From positions 291,246,457 through 291,310,456 of the forward strand of contig NC_081410.1 of NCBI RefSeq assembly GCF_030272615.1: a stretch of 64,000 bases of DNA. The letters are read 5' to 3'. This document shows positions 10,991 through 22,014 of the stretch, one piece after another. The translations under genes were made by a program, and so were the position numbers. Positions within the stretch are counted from its first letter, which is position 1, and each line of letters begins with the position of its first letter. The stretch is from Cryptomeria japonica. Lineage: Eukaryota > Streptophyta > Pinopsida > Cupressales > Cupressaceae. Under the pieces are notes generated by a model. The model saw only the letters and a program-made list of their open reading frames with translations, was not told where the DNA came from and searched no databases.

Positions 10991-13105
10991 TTGATTGAAT
11001 TCTCTTGATAAATAGGAGAAACTTGATGTTGTCCAGTGTTGGGAGAAATTACCAGTAGTACATCATTTAGTGCCAGAGCTGACATAGGCTGAGGTTAGAC
11101 ATATAGATGCCTGTGGTTTATGCCATCTGTTGTATATGCCTGAGATTACACATAATAGAGGATTGTTGATGATATTAGCCGAGAGATGACACAGTAAGCA
11201 TAACACTTTCCACTTGCCCACTGGTGAGATTAGTGTGATGCTCGAGGATGTGTATAGGATTCTTCACATCCCAGTGACTGGTGAGTTAGTGCAGTATGAT
11301 TTTTAGGATCATGTTGGGACAGAGGCTTGCAGATCCATTTTTGCTGATGATAGCATCGCTAGAGGAGAGATCCGATGGGAGGATATGGTGATGTATTGCG
11401 AGACTCTCCCTATGATTCTTGCTGGTTTGATTGGAGGATTTATTTATCTTGATAGGTGATCACAAGGTTTTGCTATTGGATGGGGTGAGATTCTCCTGAG
11501 TATGATGCAACATCGTACTTGATATGCTTGGGGTGTTTGTATGTTGGCACATTTATATCATGATCTTCATCAGGTGGTGTATGATGAGAGTGCTAGTTTG
11601 TCTATAGGATGCACTTTATTGTATATCTAGTGCTAGGAGCACATTGCTATTACTCGGCCTACCCATCACAAAGTTCATGGAGAGAGGCAGCCATTTGTGT
11701 ATTTTTATGCAGGTATCCTTACTCAGCATGAGCTGGGTAATATGGAGTATTGGCGTTGGGTGCTTGATTCATTGGATAGCATTACTTGGAGACTATATGT
11801 TGATTGTGAGCCATAGATGGATGATGCACGGGCATTACTATTTATCATGCAGACTAGATATCTTATTGGTCGGACTCCTTACATTGTTGAGTGACAGTTG
11901 ATTAGTTGCATTCTTAGATAGTTTGGTATCATCCAGCCTATGCCTACTGGTGTGATGATATATGCTCAGCGGTATAGAGATAGACGAGATTTGGGACCTT
12001 CCTTGTCATTTGAGATTTCTCAAGTAGAGTTTCTTGATACTTTGAGAGTGACTTATGATATGAGATTACATATTCTTGATCCTGGGGTTATTGCAGATTA
12101 TGCTCAGTACATACTAGCTTATCCAATTCCTCATATTACTGATCTAGCAGATCTTCCTCCCAGTTCAAGAGATGAGGATGATGATTCAAATGATCTAGGT
12201 GTTAGGAGACGTAGATGGAGATGAGATCTCAGAGCTACTCAAGAGGTTGGGGGAGGTGGAAATGAGGGTGGGGATGGAGGTGGTGGTGGTAGGAGACCTG
12301 GATAGAGGGGAGGTTGATTGAGAGTCCGTGGAAGACCATTTGGACCAGTTGGTAGGATTGGGAGACCATGTCCTATAGGTGGGAGGGATGGTGGACGGAT
12401 TGGGAGGGAGCATAACAAAGCAGGTATGAGATCACCGAGAGGGTTGCTATTGACAGAAGGAGGCTGGGTGACTGGACTGGATGGGGGTTGCAGGAGAGGC
12501 ATTGATTTTGGACAGATTCAACCAGACCCTAGGGTTATTGTAGCTCATGTGGAGATGATGAGGATCCTGAGGATCATGTTCCCCTTTTTAGATGATGGAT
12601 TGCGAGAGCTACTCAGATGGAGATTCCAACAATTAGACAGAGTGGTGGTGAGGAGGGGATTGGGGTTCATGCACCACAATAGGATTTGCCATTGTAGGAT
12701 GCACCAGAGCATGAGACCATTGATGGTGTTAGAGAACATATTGATCAGCTTCAAGCACATGTGTAGACTCTTATTGTTGAGAGAGATAGAGCTATTAGGA
12801 GACAACAAGATACTCAGGGCCTTCTTGATCATATTTAGCAGGTTGGATAAGGTCAGCTGAATTTGTTAGAGCATTATTTCAGACCGAGAAGGAGATTTCC
12901 CACTAGAGAAAATGATATGAAAAGGCAGTTGCAAAGAGCCAGAGAGTAGGTAAATATCATACCACCATGTTGATGGATACTCTCAGTGGTGGGGTCATGG
13001 GACCTCCTCAGAGGAGTGGTGATCATGGGAGACATGCATCTGGAGGATCTTCGCCCCCACAACCACAGAGATAGACATAGTCAGGTGGTAGTGGTACATG
13101 ACAAC

Positions 13106-13507
13106 TGTGACTTGATTTTCATCCTTAGAATGCTACCTACAACAAGTTAGTTTCACAAAATACAAATGGAAATGCTACAAGAAATCCAAACTCAACCAAT
13201 GAAACTACATGAAATACATATGAAATAAAAATACTATTATTACCTTCATGGTTTATGTCTCATTGTGTCCTAACTCCACTATTCCTGGTTGCAGATGGTG
13301 TGCTCTCAGATAATGCACTGATGACTTCCAAGATGGCATATGAAGAATGGACTGATAACTGGTAGTTAACTGATGCTATGCTATGATATGAAATACTACA
13401 TAGTTATGCTAAAATGATTATGCTATATGATAATTACTATTTTCTTCAAGATTGAAACTCACAGATACAAATGATTAGCTTGCAAATTCACTTGAAAACT
13501 AACTTGA
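13106..13507 (-). mobile_element. Second LTR A terminal fragment
   Basis: About 400 bp that align closely with 8452-8870 (start TGTGACTTGATTTTCATCC against TGTTGACTTGAATTTCATCC). It abuts the end of the first LTR copy on the left and RNase H coding sequence of element A on the right. The rest of this LTR and all of A's integrase are missing, which suggests a deletion joined the LTR to pol. Confidence 0.75.
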
Positions 13508-14817
13508 AGCTTCTAAGTTGCAAATACAACTGCTAGACATGTCTTTTCTATTGAGGAATAATTTAACTCATAGCCAACAAGAGTTACACTAATATAATAA
13601 ACCGCTCTTTCTTTTCCTTCATCATCATGTTGGGCTAGGAGGGCTCCTAATGATACATTTGTTGCTAAGATATAGAGCAACAATGGTTTCCCTTTGGTTG
13701 GTGATATCAGTACTGGAGGATCCATAAGATATTCTTTTGTTTGTAAAAAAGCTTTGTCACATTTATCTGCTAACTGAGAAACAAATATTCTGATTGATTG
13801 CAATCTTCCTTGTAAAGATCACAATTGACTTATGTGCCTAGGTGAATCCATCTCCATGATAGCTTTGACTTTTTCAGGATCTACTTCAATTCCATGAGTT
13901 GATATAATGTAGCCAAGGAGTTTTTCAGAGGTTACCCCAAATGCATATTTCTTTGGATTTAATCTCAATTGATATCTTTCCAACCTGTCAATTTTTTTGC
14001 TTAAAATATTCAAATGTTCTTGTCTTGTATGAGATTTTGCAAGTATGTCATCGACATAGTCTTCCATAAATGTATGCATTATATCATGGAAAACTGTTGT
14101 CATAGCCCTTTGATAAGTTGCTCCTGCATTCTTAAGCCCAAATGGCATAACATTCCAGCAATATGTTCCCCATGCATAGGTGAAAGCTATCTTTTCTTGA
14201 TCTTCAGGTGCAATTCTTATTTGATTATATCCTGAGAATTCATCCATTAATAAAAACATCTCATGCCCTACTGGTAAGTCCACCATGATATCAATGTTTG
14301 GTAGCGGGAAATCATCTTTTGGACATGCTTTATTCAGATCTCTGAAATCTATACAAACCCTTATGCTTTTATCTAGTTTTGATATTGGTACAATACTTGA
14401 AACCCATTCTAGATAATCAACGGGTCTTATAAAACCCACTTCTAATAGTTTCTTCAGCTTGGTTTTTACAAGAAGAGCAATGTGCGGATGCCTCTTTCTT
14501 AGCTTCTGCTTAACTGGTTTTTCTATTAAATCCACATTAAGATGATGCATGATAAGATCTGGATTAAGTCCTGGCATATCTGCATAGGACCAAGGAAAAT
14601 TTATTTGTCTTTGCTTAAAGAATTCCATGTATTCATTCCTCTCTTTTTTTGATAATGAGGCAGCATAATGAAGTATTTTAGGATCCTTTGATGTACCAAT
14701 GTTTATTGCTTCTCTTGGTTCTATCAGCATAGCAGATCTCTCCTGAAAAATATGCAAGAAAAATGTCAAACTTTCCATCTTTTGGTGCCTCAAAGAGGTT
14801 TTCACCATTAGATACAT
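13508..14817 (-). pseudogene. Element A reverse transcriptase and first RNase H
   Basis: Frame 14,817-13,819 encodes the Ty3/gypsy RT: VKQKLRKRHPHIALLVK, GFIRPVDY, RVCIDFRDLNKACPKDDFP, LLMDEFSGYNQIRI, MPFGLKNAGATYQRAM and the catalytic EDYVDDILAKS near 14,050. After an in-frame stop the frame continues at 13,803-13,513 with the connection/RNase H region (ILATNVSLGALLAQHD, YELNYSSIEKTCLAVVFAT). The usual first catalytic Asp of this RNase H is replaced, as in its relatives here. Homology ends at about 13,507, where an LTR fragment is joined, so aRNH and integrase are lost. The element copied RNA to DNA; this copy is dead. Confidence 0.88.
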
Positions 14818-14833
14818 CCTTTGTTTTCTCTTT

Positions 14834-16240
14834 TTATTGATCTAGTGTTGCCATGAAATGGTTTTCAAAAATAGGTCTGTTTGCTTGCTTTATTTCACTT
14901 TTGCGACTGGAAAGTTTGGCATTCTCCTGACCATGAGAAACATCACTTAATTCTGCAATGGAAGATATCTTAGGTGGGATGGGTTCAACAATGTTAAGGT
15001 AGATGACTAAGTCATGATCATTGGAAAAGACATTTAGTTCAGGGTTGTCTAAATTATCCCAATCAATTAGTTCAGGATGAAGAAGGGGTAAATCATAATC
15101 ACTGTCATCATTAGGTGTTTCAATGTTCATGACATAATGATAATAAATTGGCATAGAATAGGTATTGTCATAGATTAAATGTTTTTGAGAATTGTCTTTC
15201 TCAAGCGCTTTTGAATTAGTTCTAACAAAATCAATATTAGCAATTTGTAGTTCACACTCAAGTGGTTCTTCACTTGACATTTGTCCCTTAAATGAATGGA
15301 TTATATCAACACACATGTTTTTAATACTGCAAATTCCTTCTTGATTGACCTCATTTGCTTTTTGGAGTTGACATACTTGTGTACATGATAAAGAGGATTC
15401 TTTTGCTAGATTTTGTCTGCTTTCAAACTGAACTTCTTCTGGACTAATAGTCAATCCAACTTGACTATCTCTTAATTCTTCTATGGTTCTGCCATATCTG
15501 GATACATCTTGTTCCTCTTTTGATGAAAATCTTGTAATTTTAGATGCTTGATCTATCCTTGTTTGTACTTCTTGTGGCATTACTTCTTTTTCTTTGTCAT
15601 TCCCTTTCCTTTTTGCATATGCCTCTTTTCTATGAATTCTGAGTTTTTCTTGTCTTGTTTCTAACTCCATCTTTAGTTTTGCAATAGACAAGTCTTCTTT
15701 TGTGATAGCTTCTTGGTCTTCATTGTGTTCCTTACTTGATGTAGTAGATAAGACATCTGGACCCCATTCATACTCGTTTGAATCTGTCTCTGAATCATGA
15801 TCTAGGACTACTCCACTATACCATACAGGAATGTTTTCTGTCGCAAAAAGTTCCTTGATTTCTTCCATCTCTATTTTTACTGCTTCTGGAATATCTTGTT
15901 TAGATTTCGAATTTTTTTGTATGTCCAGAACTTGTTGACAAGATTTCTCTTTACCCTTGATGGTAATCTCCTTGTCTTTCTTTTCATGTTCTTCTTGCTC
16001 CTTTTGTTTATTTTTTACTATTTCTACCGCTTGATGTAGCTTTTCTTGCCAATTTTCTTCTTTAGAAATTGATTTCTTTTTCCACTTTTGCTGTGGATGA
16101 TTATGTTGCTTTTGATTGGATTTTAGATATCCAAGCCCAGATTTATCTTCTTTGGATTGCGAGTGTGGACAAATAGGTTCTGAAATACCTTGATGTCGCT
16201 TACCAATTGGTCCTTTTCCTTCACATCCCATTTTTTGCAT
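14834..16240 (-). pseudogene. Element A G-patch-like segment and coiled-coil linker
   Basis: A 468-codon open stretch between protease and RT. The start, MQKMGCEGKGPIGKRHQG, matches the G-patch-like segment of element B (MKQMGYGGKGPIGKRKEG). It is followed by several hundred charged residues rich in Lys, Glu and Gln (likely coiled coil) and an acidic part ending near the RT N-terminus. A frameshift between 14,834 and 14,817 separates it from RT. G-patches after protease are known in betaretroviruses and some retroelements and bind nucleic acid; here the role is inferred only from sequence pattern. Confidence 0.65.
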
Positions 16241-17138
16241 GATTTCATAACCTTTGACATATTATTTTATGGGAATATTGACTTCTGTTGCTATTTCTAT
16301 AGTTTTATCTTCATCCTTGTACAACCAACCAAGAATGTCTTTGTCTTCATTTTCTTCTTCAAGAGTTCCAACACTAACAAATGTCCCTTGAAACATATGT
16401 TTTGATTTTTCTGATGTCTTTGTTGAATATCTGTAGGCTTTCCATATGACTTAGGGGAAAGTGGAAAATTATGCAAAGAATATTTTCCCATTCTTTCATC
16501 ATTTAATTTGAGATTTTCCTCAAAACTTTCCCATAACTTTGCTTGAATTTATTTGGTAGGATATACTGATTCTCTATTATGTGGAACTCTTGTATCTTGT
16601 GGTTGCTTCAAATTATTGCAACATTGACTAGAATCTACAATTATAGTGATCTATTGTCCTTCATAAGGAAATTTCACACATTGATGATATATAGAAGGAA
16701 TTGCTTGCATCTTGTGAATCCATGGTCATCCTAGAAGAATGTTGTAAGAGAGGTTCAAATCTAAAACTTGACACAATGTATCCCTTTCCATAGGTCCTAT
16801 TTTTACTGGTAGCACAATAGTTCCTTTAGAAGAACGTTCTGCTTCATCATAAGCCTTGATTGTTATTTTCTTTTTTCGGGTCCACTGCATTTTCTGAATA
16901 TCCCAAAGCTTTTATCAAACTTAATGCACAAATGTTTAAGCCAACTCCTCCATCTATGAGTACACATTTGACACAAGTTTTATTAATGTAGACTTCAACA
17001 TGTAAGGGAGCATTGTGAGGATGTTGTAAGGATGCATCATCATTTTTAGAAAACGATAAGCAATGAGGAGCTTCAAGGTGTCCTACCATGTTTTGGAACT
17101 GATCTATATCCAAATCTTTTGAAACTGTTGTTTCCAAT
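16241..17138 (-). pseudogene. Element A protease region
   Basis: On the minus strand from the C insertion point, the frame reads LDIDQFQNMVGHLEAPH, then VKCVLIDGGVGLNICALSLI: an aspartic protease active site of the D-G-G type. Further on, decayed frames keep the segment for the second conserved block (the homologue reads LLGRPWIHEMQAVPS), near 16,700, before the G-patch. Frameshifts lie at about 16,870 and beyond. The first codons of the open frame at 17,185-17,139 are LTR C sequence, not protease. Confidence 0.7.
17134..17138. repeat. Target site duplication CCAAT, left copy of C
   Basis: CCAAT directly before the TG of LTR C, repeated at 29,906-29,910 directly after the terminal CA. Confidence 0.92.
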
Positions 17139-18144
17139 TGTAGCGTTGTAAATTGTACGCACTTGCTAGGGTGGTACAATTTCACACCTAGTTTAGCACT
17201 GCCTTAGTGCATTCTGCATTCTGCATTGCATTTCTCCTTAAGCACTTAATTAATCAAATTAATTAGGTCTAAGGCCCTATTTCATCATTCTCTACATCAC
17301 AAAGTTGGGCCCTTTCACTAAAGCGCGCCCCTCGCATTTTATTCCTTCAATACATCACTCAATCAAAAACCCTAATTAAGTCCTATTCCGAACTTGGGGG
17401 CTTGGTTTCGGGGTCAAAACATCTCGAAATCACCTGTAACTTCGGGATTCTCTCTAAAATCATCATATCCGACGGCCCTGAAAATTTGGTGAAAAGTTGC
17501 CGGGACCGTGGCGCCCGGTGCACATGGTCCTGGACATTTTTCTCGAAATTTTGGGAGCACGATCCAATCATAAAATAAAGCTTAACCCCAAGAAATTGGC
17601 GGGATATTCAATCTCTAGGTCGGCCAAAATATGAATTTTTGATCTAGGGTTTCCTACATAAGAGCTCTCCTTCTTCATTTGAAGGGATGGGATTTTTGTT
17701 TCCAGGAACTTCATATGCAGCGAAAGAGCAGATCTTTGAGGACTTCAACAACATTCAACATCATTCTATCAAGCATCTATCAAATTCATTCATCCACTTA
17801 GGGCTTGGAAGACATTGAAGAATAATAGGAGATTACCGACTGAAGATTGGCTTGTACTCCTCCCTTGAGGGTTGGGTATGATTTCGTATTGTTTTCATGT
17901 CTTTGCATAAGCTTTGATACATCATTTATTCATGCTTTAGATCACATTGCATCTTGATTTAGAGCATTTACATTATCATTTGCAAGCAATTAGGGTTTAC
18001 TTTCTAGGTTGCTCTAGTTTGCTTTCTTGCATTTTGGACCTTGCACACACACTAGGTCTGCACACACAATACATTTTACAAAACAACTTGGCTATTCGTG
18101 GAGGTGGAAATCACCGAAGTGGGGGTTTGACTAAGGCAAAACCC

Positions 18145-18150
18145 TATATA
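18145..18150 (+). promoter_or_regulatory. Possible TATA box in 5' LTR C
   Basis: TATATA inside aaccctatatagccgcc, also present in the 3' LTR near 29,286. Placement about 640 bp before the LTR end is compatible with U3/R, but no transcript data support it. Confidence 0.35.
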
Positions 18151-18264
18151 GCCGCCCCTCCCCCTTTTCAGATATTATTGCAGGTTTCAAGATTTGGACG
18201 ATGCCGCGGGATACAGATCCGGAGAGAGAAGGTTGGAACAGCACTCTGTGTGAAATTGCAGAGC

Positions 18265-18367
18265 AGGAGACTGGGACAGGGGCACTGGGCGCCCTAGTCC
18301 TACTAGGACAGGGGCGCTAGGTGCCCTGGTCCCTGGGATAGAGGCGTTGGGCGCCCTAGTCCTCCGG
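18265..18367 (+). repeat. GGCGCC-CTGGTCC repeat in LTR C leader
   Basis: Three ~33-bp copies built on ggcgctgggcgccctggtcc / gacaggggcg. The 3' LTR has about two (29,415-29,470). The same motif is in the intron of the antisense PMD gene (27,368-27,533). Confidence 0.65.
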
Positions 18368-18785
18368 ACAGACAGTTTCCAGACAGTGTTTCAGAGTGCA
18401 GAACAGTGGTTTCCGGTGTAGTTTTCAGGACAGTGGTGCCTGCGCTCCCGTCCCGAACATTTTCAGGCCGATTTTGACTCTGGGTACATATCTGCATTCT
18501 TATTTCATCCTTGTACTTACAGTTGTTCATTGTTTAATCTCAATTCTGCAATCTTGTTATTGGTTCATACTTGCATTTTGGGATTAGGGTTTGAACTTGC
18601 ATTACTTGATCTTACAATTTCAACAAGGGAATAGAAATCCTAATAGATATCCCATGGCTCTCTCTTTCACCAAAAGAAGTAGCCAATTGCGCGATATCTC
18701 TAGGCTCTTTTGTATTCCTTAATGTGTGTCAAAAGGTAGGATTAGGGCATGATTGACCTAGTCTCGCTTTTTTTTCCCCCACACA

Positions 18786-18806
18786 TTTTGGTGAACCCGA
18801 CGTGAA
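18786..18806 (+). other. Primer-binding site of element C
   Basis: ttttggtgaacccgacgtga begins right after the LTR terminus, where the tRNA primer site must lie. I do not assign the tRNA. Confidence 0.7.
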
Positions 18807-18954
18807 TCTATCATTGCTTCCTCTTGCATTGCATTTATTAGATCTAGATCTAGATTTAGTGTGTTTTCATTTCATTTTCATTAAAAAGAAAAAAAAAAAA
18901 AAAAGAGTGTGTTTCTTTGCATTGTGTGTTTAAATTTTATGTAATCTTTTCAAA

Positions 18955-19983
18955 ATGTTAGATTTTTATTTGCAAAATGTTCATGCTTTTGATGATTATT
19001 ATGAGTATAGCCAAGATGAATTTGATGAAGCTTTAGATGAGTTTTTAAACCCTAAGGATGCTAAACCTTCATTTTACCAAAAACTCATAAACCTTGTTAC
19101 TATGCCATTTAGGTGTGATGAGAAAGATAAGTCGAATGATTCCTCTCAAGGATACATTCCTATCAACTCTTCCCCTGAATCTAGTAACATGGTTGTTTTC
19201 AATAATCCCCTTTATGAGGAGATGTCTCCTTTTGAATCAAAAGACAAACCTTTTAACCGATATGATCATGCTTTGTTGGATGATGCTCTTGATGACTTTG
19301 TGGCTTTATCGAAATCTTTAAACAAGAACAAGGCCTCTAAATTGGTTAACATGATAAACTTGAATGAACATAATAAGCCTCTCTTTGAAGTCCAAGGTGC
19401 TTATCCTTCTCATGCCTTTCAAATTCCTAAATCACCTCTCCTTACTGTTCAAGGAAGGTATGATCATGATTCCTTTCACACCCCGAATAAACCAATCATC
19501 ACTGTACAAGGAAGAAAACCTATAAGTCCTTACAATTATGCTAAGCAAATAACTAGAGAGAGTTATCATGCGGTTGCCCATACCTATCATACCAGAAATA
19601 ATAGGCAACCTAATCCTCCTCCTGTTATTCCAGTCTCTCTTCCTAATCCTCAACCAATTCTTCCTCAAGCTCCCCGTATTTCGCAAGTTATGGGTAAGGA
19701 ATATGATCTCATAGAACAACTTAAAGCTACCCCTGCTAAGATATCCCTTTGGGATTTGATTCAAACTTCTTCCACTCATCATGGAATGTTACAAGATGCC
19801 TTGAAAGATTTGAATGTTCCTCCACTGAATACGTCTAGTAATATAGCATCTTTTGTTAACTCTGTGATGAATCCTAAAGCTCAAATTGTGTTTACCCAAG
19901 ATGAGTTGCCTACTAGTGAAATTCAACAACAACATGATCCCTTGATGATTGTGGTTGTCATGAAAGACACTGCTATAAGATGA
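18955..19983 (+). pseudogene. Element C N-terminal gag-like region (atypical)
   Basis: The first 342 codons of the element C polyprotein, from ATG 18,955 to an in-frame TGA (19,981-19,983). It is acidic at the start (DEFDEALDEFLN) and has a repeated motif (FEVQGAY, LTVQGRY, ITVQGRK) and a Pro-rich part. It then reads YDLIEQLKATPAKISLWDLI, the conserved segment before protease. Unlike elements A, B and D it shows no retrotransposon-gag capsid block and no zinc knuckle, so it may rely on gag supplied in trans or have a diverged gag. The TGA follows ..KDTAIR and interrupts the frame just before protease. Confidence 0.7.
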
Positions 19984-22014
19984 ACACTAGTAGATAATGG
20001 CTCTAGCCTTAATGTGTGTAGCATTAATTTATTGCATAAGATGAATGTGGATACATCTCTTATTGAGCCTGATTCTTGTCCCATTCGTGGCTTTGACAAT
20101 GTGGCTAAGACTTCATTAGGTATCATCACCTTACTTCTCACAGTAGGACCTGTTACTTTGCCTACTCCTATTCATGTTATGCCGGGAAATTTAACATACA
20201 ACTTGTTATTAGGGAGGCCTTGGATTCACAGCATGCAAGCTATCCCCTCTACATTGCATAGACAAGTTAAATTAGTTTATAACAATAAGACATACACCTT
20301 GATGGGTGATACTAATTTTCAAGCTTGTCTGCAAACATCTAATTCCAAAGGAGATTCTTCTAAGCCATCCTCGTCTAGTGATGACTCTTTAAACAAGAAA
20401 CCTATCGACGAGTCTTCGCTCTTCGATGATCAAAATCCTTCGGATGAGTCTGGAACTCCTGAAGAAGATCCTTCTCGACTTGAAACTACACATAAAAAGG
20501 ATTTTGATCCTGAGAAGGTTCTCGCAGAGGATGATTGGGGATCTCTTTATTTTAACCTTACCTTTGTAGGTGAATATAAGGTTCCTTCTAGAGAAATTAA
20601 AGTGGAAAAGAAGGAAGAAGCTGAAAATCACAAAGTTGAAAAAAAAGAAGAAACTAAAAATCAATCAACCTTACCTGAATCTATAAGTAATAATTTTGTG
20701 GCCGCTTCTCAAACTTCTTCTCCCCACATCTATAATTATGAAGAGTTTGATTCTTTGTCTTATGAAAAACCACCTTCTCTTCCTGAAATGGCTGATCGTT
20801 ATGGTCGTGGTTTTTGCATTTTTGCTAAGCATGGGTATCATGGAAATGGTTGTGGTGCTCATGAACAAGGGATAAGAGTTCCTCTAGAGACTAATTTTCA
20901 CAATTATGCCTTTGGACTTGGCTTTAATCCCTGCAAACGTACTAAAGATTCTAAAAGACCAGGCATTAGTGTTAATGCTATCTCTACATCTCTATCAATA
21001 CAACATCCTGAGGATATTGATGGGGATCCTTCGTGTGCCTGTGCTTTGGATATCTTCCCTACCGACGATGCTTTAGCTGAGTTCTTGGGAGACTATGACA
21101 CTCTTCCTCATTATCATCACAATAGGGGACTCCGTTATTGTTTGAACACCGAAGCCTATTTTGGAAAAGAGATTGATAATGATGAGATTGTGAAAGAATT
21201 CCCTCAGTTAAAGGACACTCCTCAACAAAGCAATCTTCTCATAAGTGACACCACTGATGTTAAGATGGATCCTTGCAATAAAGAGAAAGTCATTAAAATT
21301 GGGAAATGTTTGGATGAAGAGGAACAAAAACAATATGAAGAACTATTGCATGAATTCCCTGAGATCTTTGCTTGGGCATATTCTGACATGCCTAGTATAG
21401 ATCCTAAGATCGTTACTCATAATATTGTCTTAGTTCCTGATGCTAAGCCCGTGAAACAAAAGATTCGAAAAATGAATCCTAAGGTGGCTCTGCTTGTTAA
21501 GGCTGAGATTGAAAAATTATTAGAGGCTGGATTTATCCGCCCTATTGACTATTCCCCATGGATTTCAAATATTGTCGCTGTGGCTAAACCAGATAACAAA
21601 ATAAGGATGTGTACCGACTTTTGGGATCTAAATAAGGCTTCTTTAAAAGATGATTTCCCTCTTCTAAACATTGACATGATAGTTGACTCTACGGCAGGAC
21701 ATGCCTTGCTATCCTTCATGGATGGTTTTTCAGGCTACAATCAAATTTTCATAAACCCTCAAGATCAATTCAAAACCACTTTCACCACTCCTTGGGGTAC
21801 GTTTTGTTGGATAATGATGCCTTTTGGACTTAAAAACACCGGTGCAACTTATCAACGAGCGATGACCCTTATCTTTCATGATTATATGCATAAGATTTTA
21901 GAGGATTATGTTGATGATATTTTAGCTAAATCCTTTCTTCACATGGATCATGTTACAATCCTTCATCAAATCTGTGAAAGAATTCGTAAATATCACATTC
22001 GCTTGAATCCCTGA
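19984..22014 (+). pseudogene. Element C protease, linker and reverse transcriptase
   Basis: Same frame as the preceding segment. Protease: TLVDNGSSLNVC near 19,985-20,020, then YNLLLGRPWIHSMQAIPS near 20,200-20,250. A linker of about 350 residues follows, with acidic and Lys/Glu-rich parts and a G-patch-like GRGFCIFAKHGYHGNGCG near 20,805-20,860. RT is at about 21,440-22,010: KQKIRKMNPKVALLVK, GFIRPIDYSPWISNIV, DFWDLNKASLKDDFP, FMDGFSGYNQ, MPFGLKNTGATYQRAM, EDYVDDILAKS (near 21,915). DFWDL replaces the common DFRDL. The frame ends at TGA 22,012-22,014 inside NP(K/E)KC, then continues unchanged. Confidence 0.88.

Larger units (their letters stand above)
10003..13080 (+). pseudogene. PMD (plant mobile domain) gene in LTR A, two exons, decayed
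   Basis: Antisense to the element. Exon 1 (10,003-10,077) begins MVIPMENHCFEHVRRYQ, clearly related to the LTR B exon 1 start MPIPYHRHHFERVRRYQ, and ends at a GTATGT donor. Exon 2 starts after ..AATAG at 11,016 with EKLDVVQ (B: ERLGVVQ). The PMD follows at about 11,150-11,970: HNTFHLPTGEISV, LIGGF, WGEILLS, MLAHLYHDLHQVVY, YLIGRTPYIVE. Then come an acidic stretch, a Gly/Arg-rich part and a charged, possibly coiled-coil segment near 12,700-12,850. In-frame stops mostly replace Trp, Arg or Gln codons of the homologue (AER-stop-HS for AERWHS), and there is at least one frameshift after 12,300. PMD proteins (MAIN/MAIL family and transposon copies) are nuclear and act in silencing; that role is not shown here. 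Confidence 0.8.
8452..13105 (-). mobile_element. Giant LTR of element A carrying a PMD pseudogene
   Basis: It starts TGTTGACTTGAAT at 8452. The same terminus recurs at 13,106, and again at 34,564, where it abuts the minus-strand primer site of element A, so it is an LTR end. This copy runs about 4.65 kb to ...GACAAC at 13,105, where a second LTR copy begins. It shares a block (cattttgcccctctttgaa, then a palindrome, then gccccct..ggagat) with LTR B, and like LTR B it contains a plus-strand PMD gene. Strand is given for the parent element. The exact 3' limit is uncertain because the junction at 13,105 may be a rearrangement. Confidence 0.65.
17139..18785 (+). repeat. 5' LTR of element C
   Basis: It starts TGTAGCGTTGTAAATTG and ends ..CCCCCACACA, and matches 28,279-29,905 almost throughout. 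A possible TATA box (TATATA, 18,145-18,150) precedes a GC-rich repeat at 18,265-18,367, which would fall in the RNA leader. Open frames in it are chance. Confidence 0.93.

Noticed and set aside
18303-18530. Open frames inside LTR C (also 29,309-29,707)
   Set aside because: Present in both LTRs on both strands, driven by the GC-rich repeat, no conserved domain.
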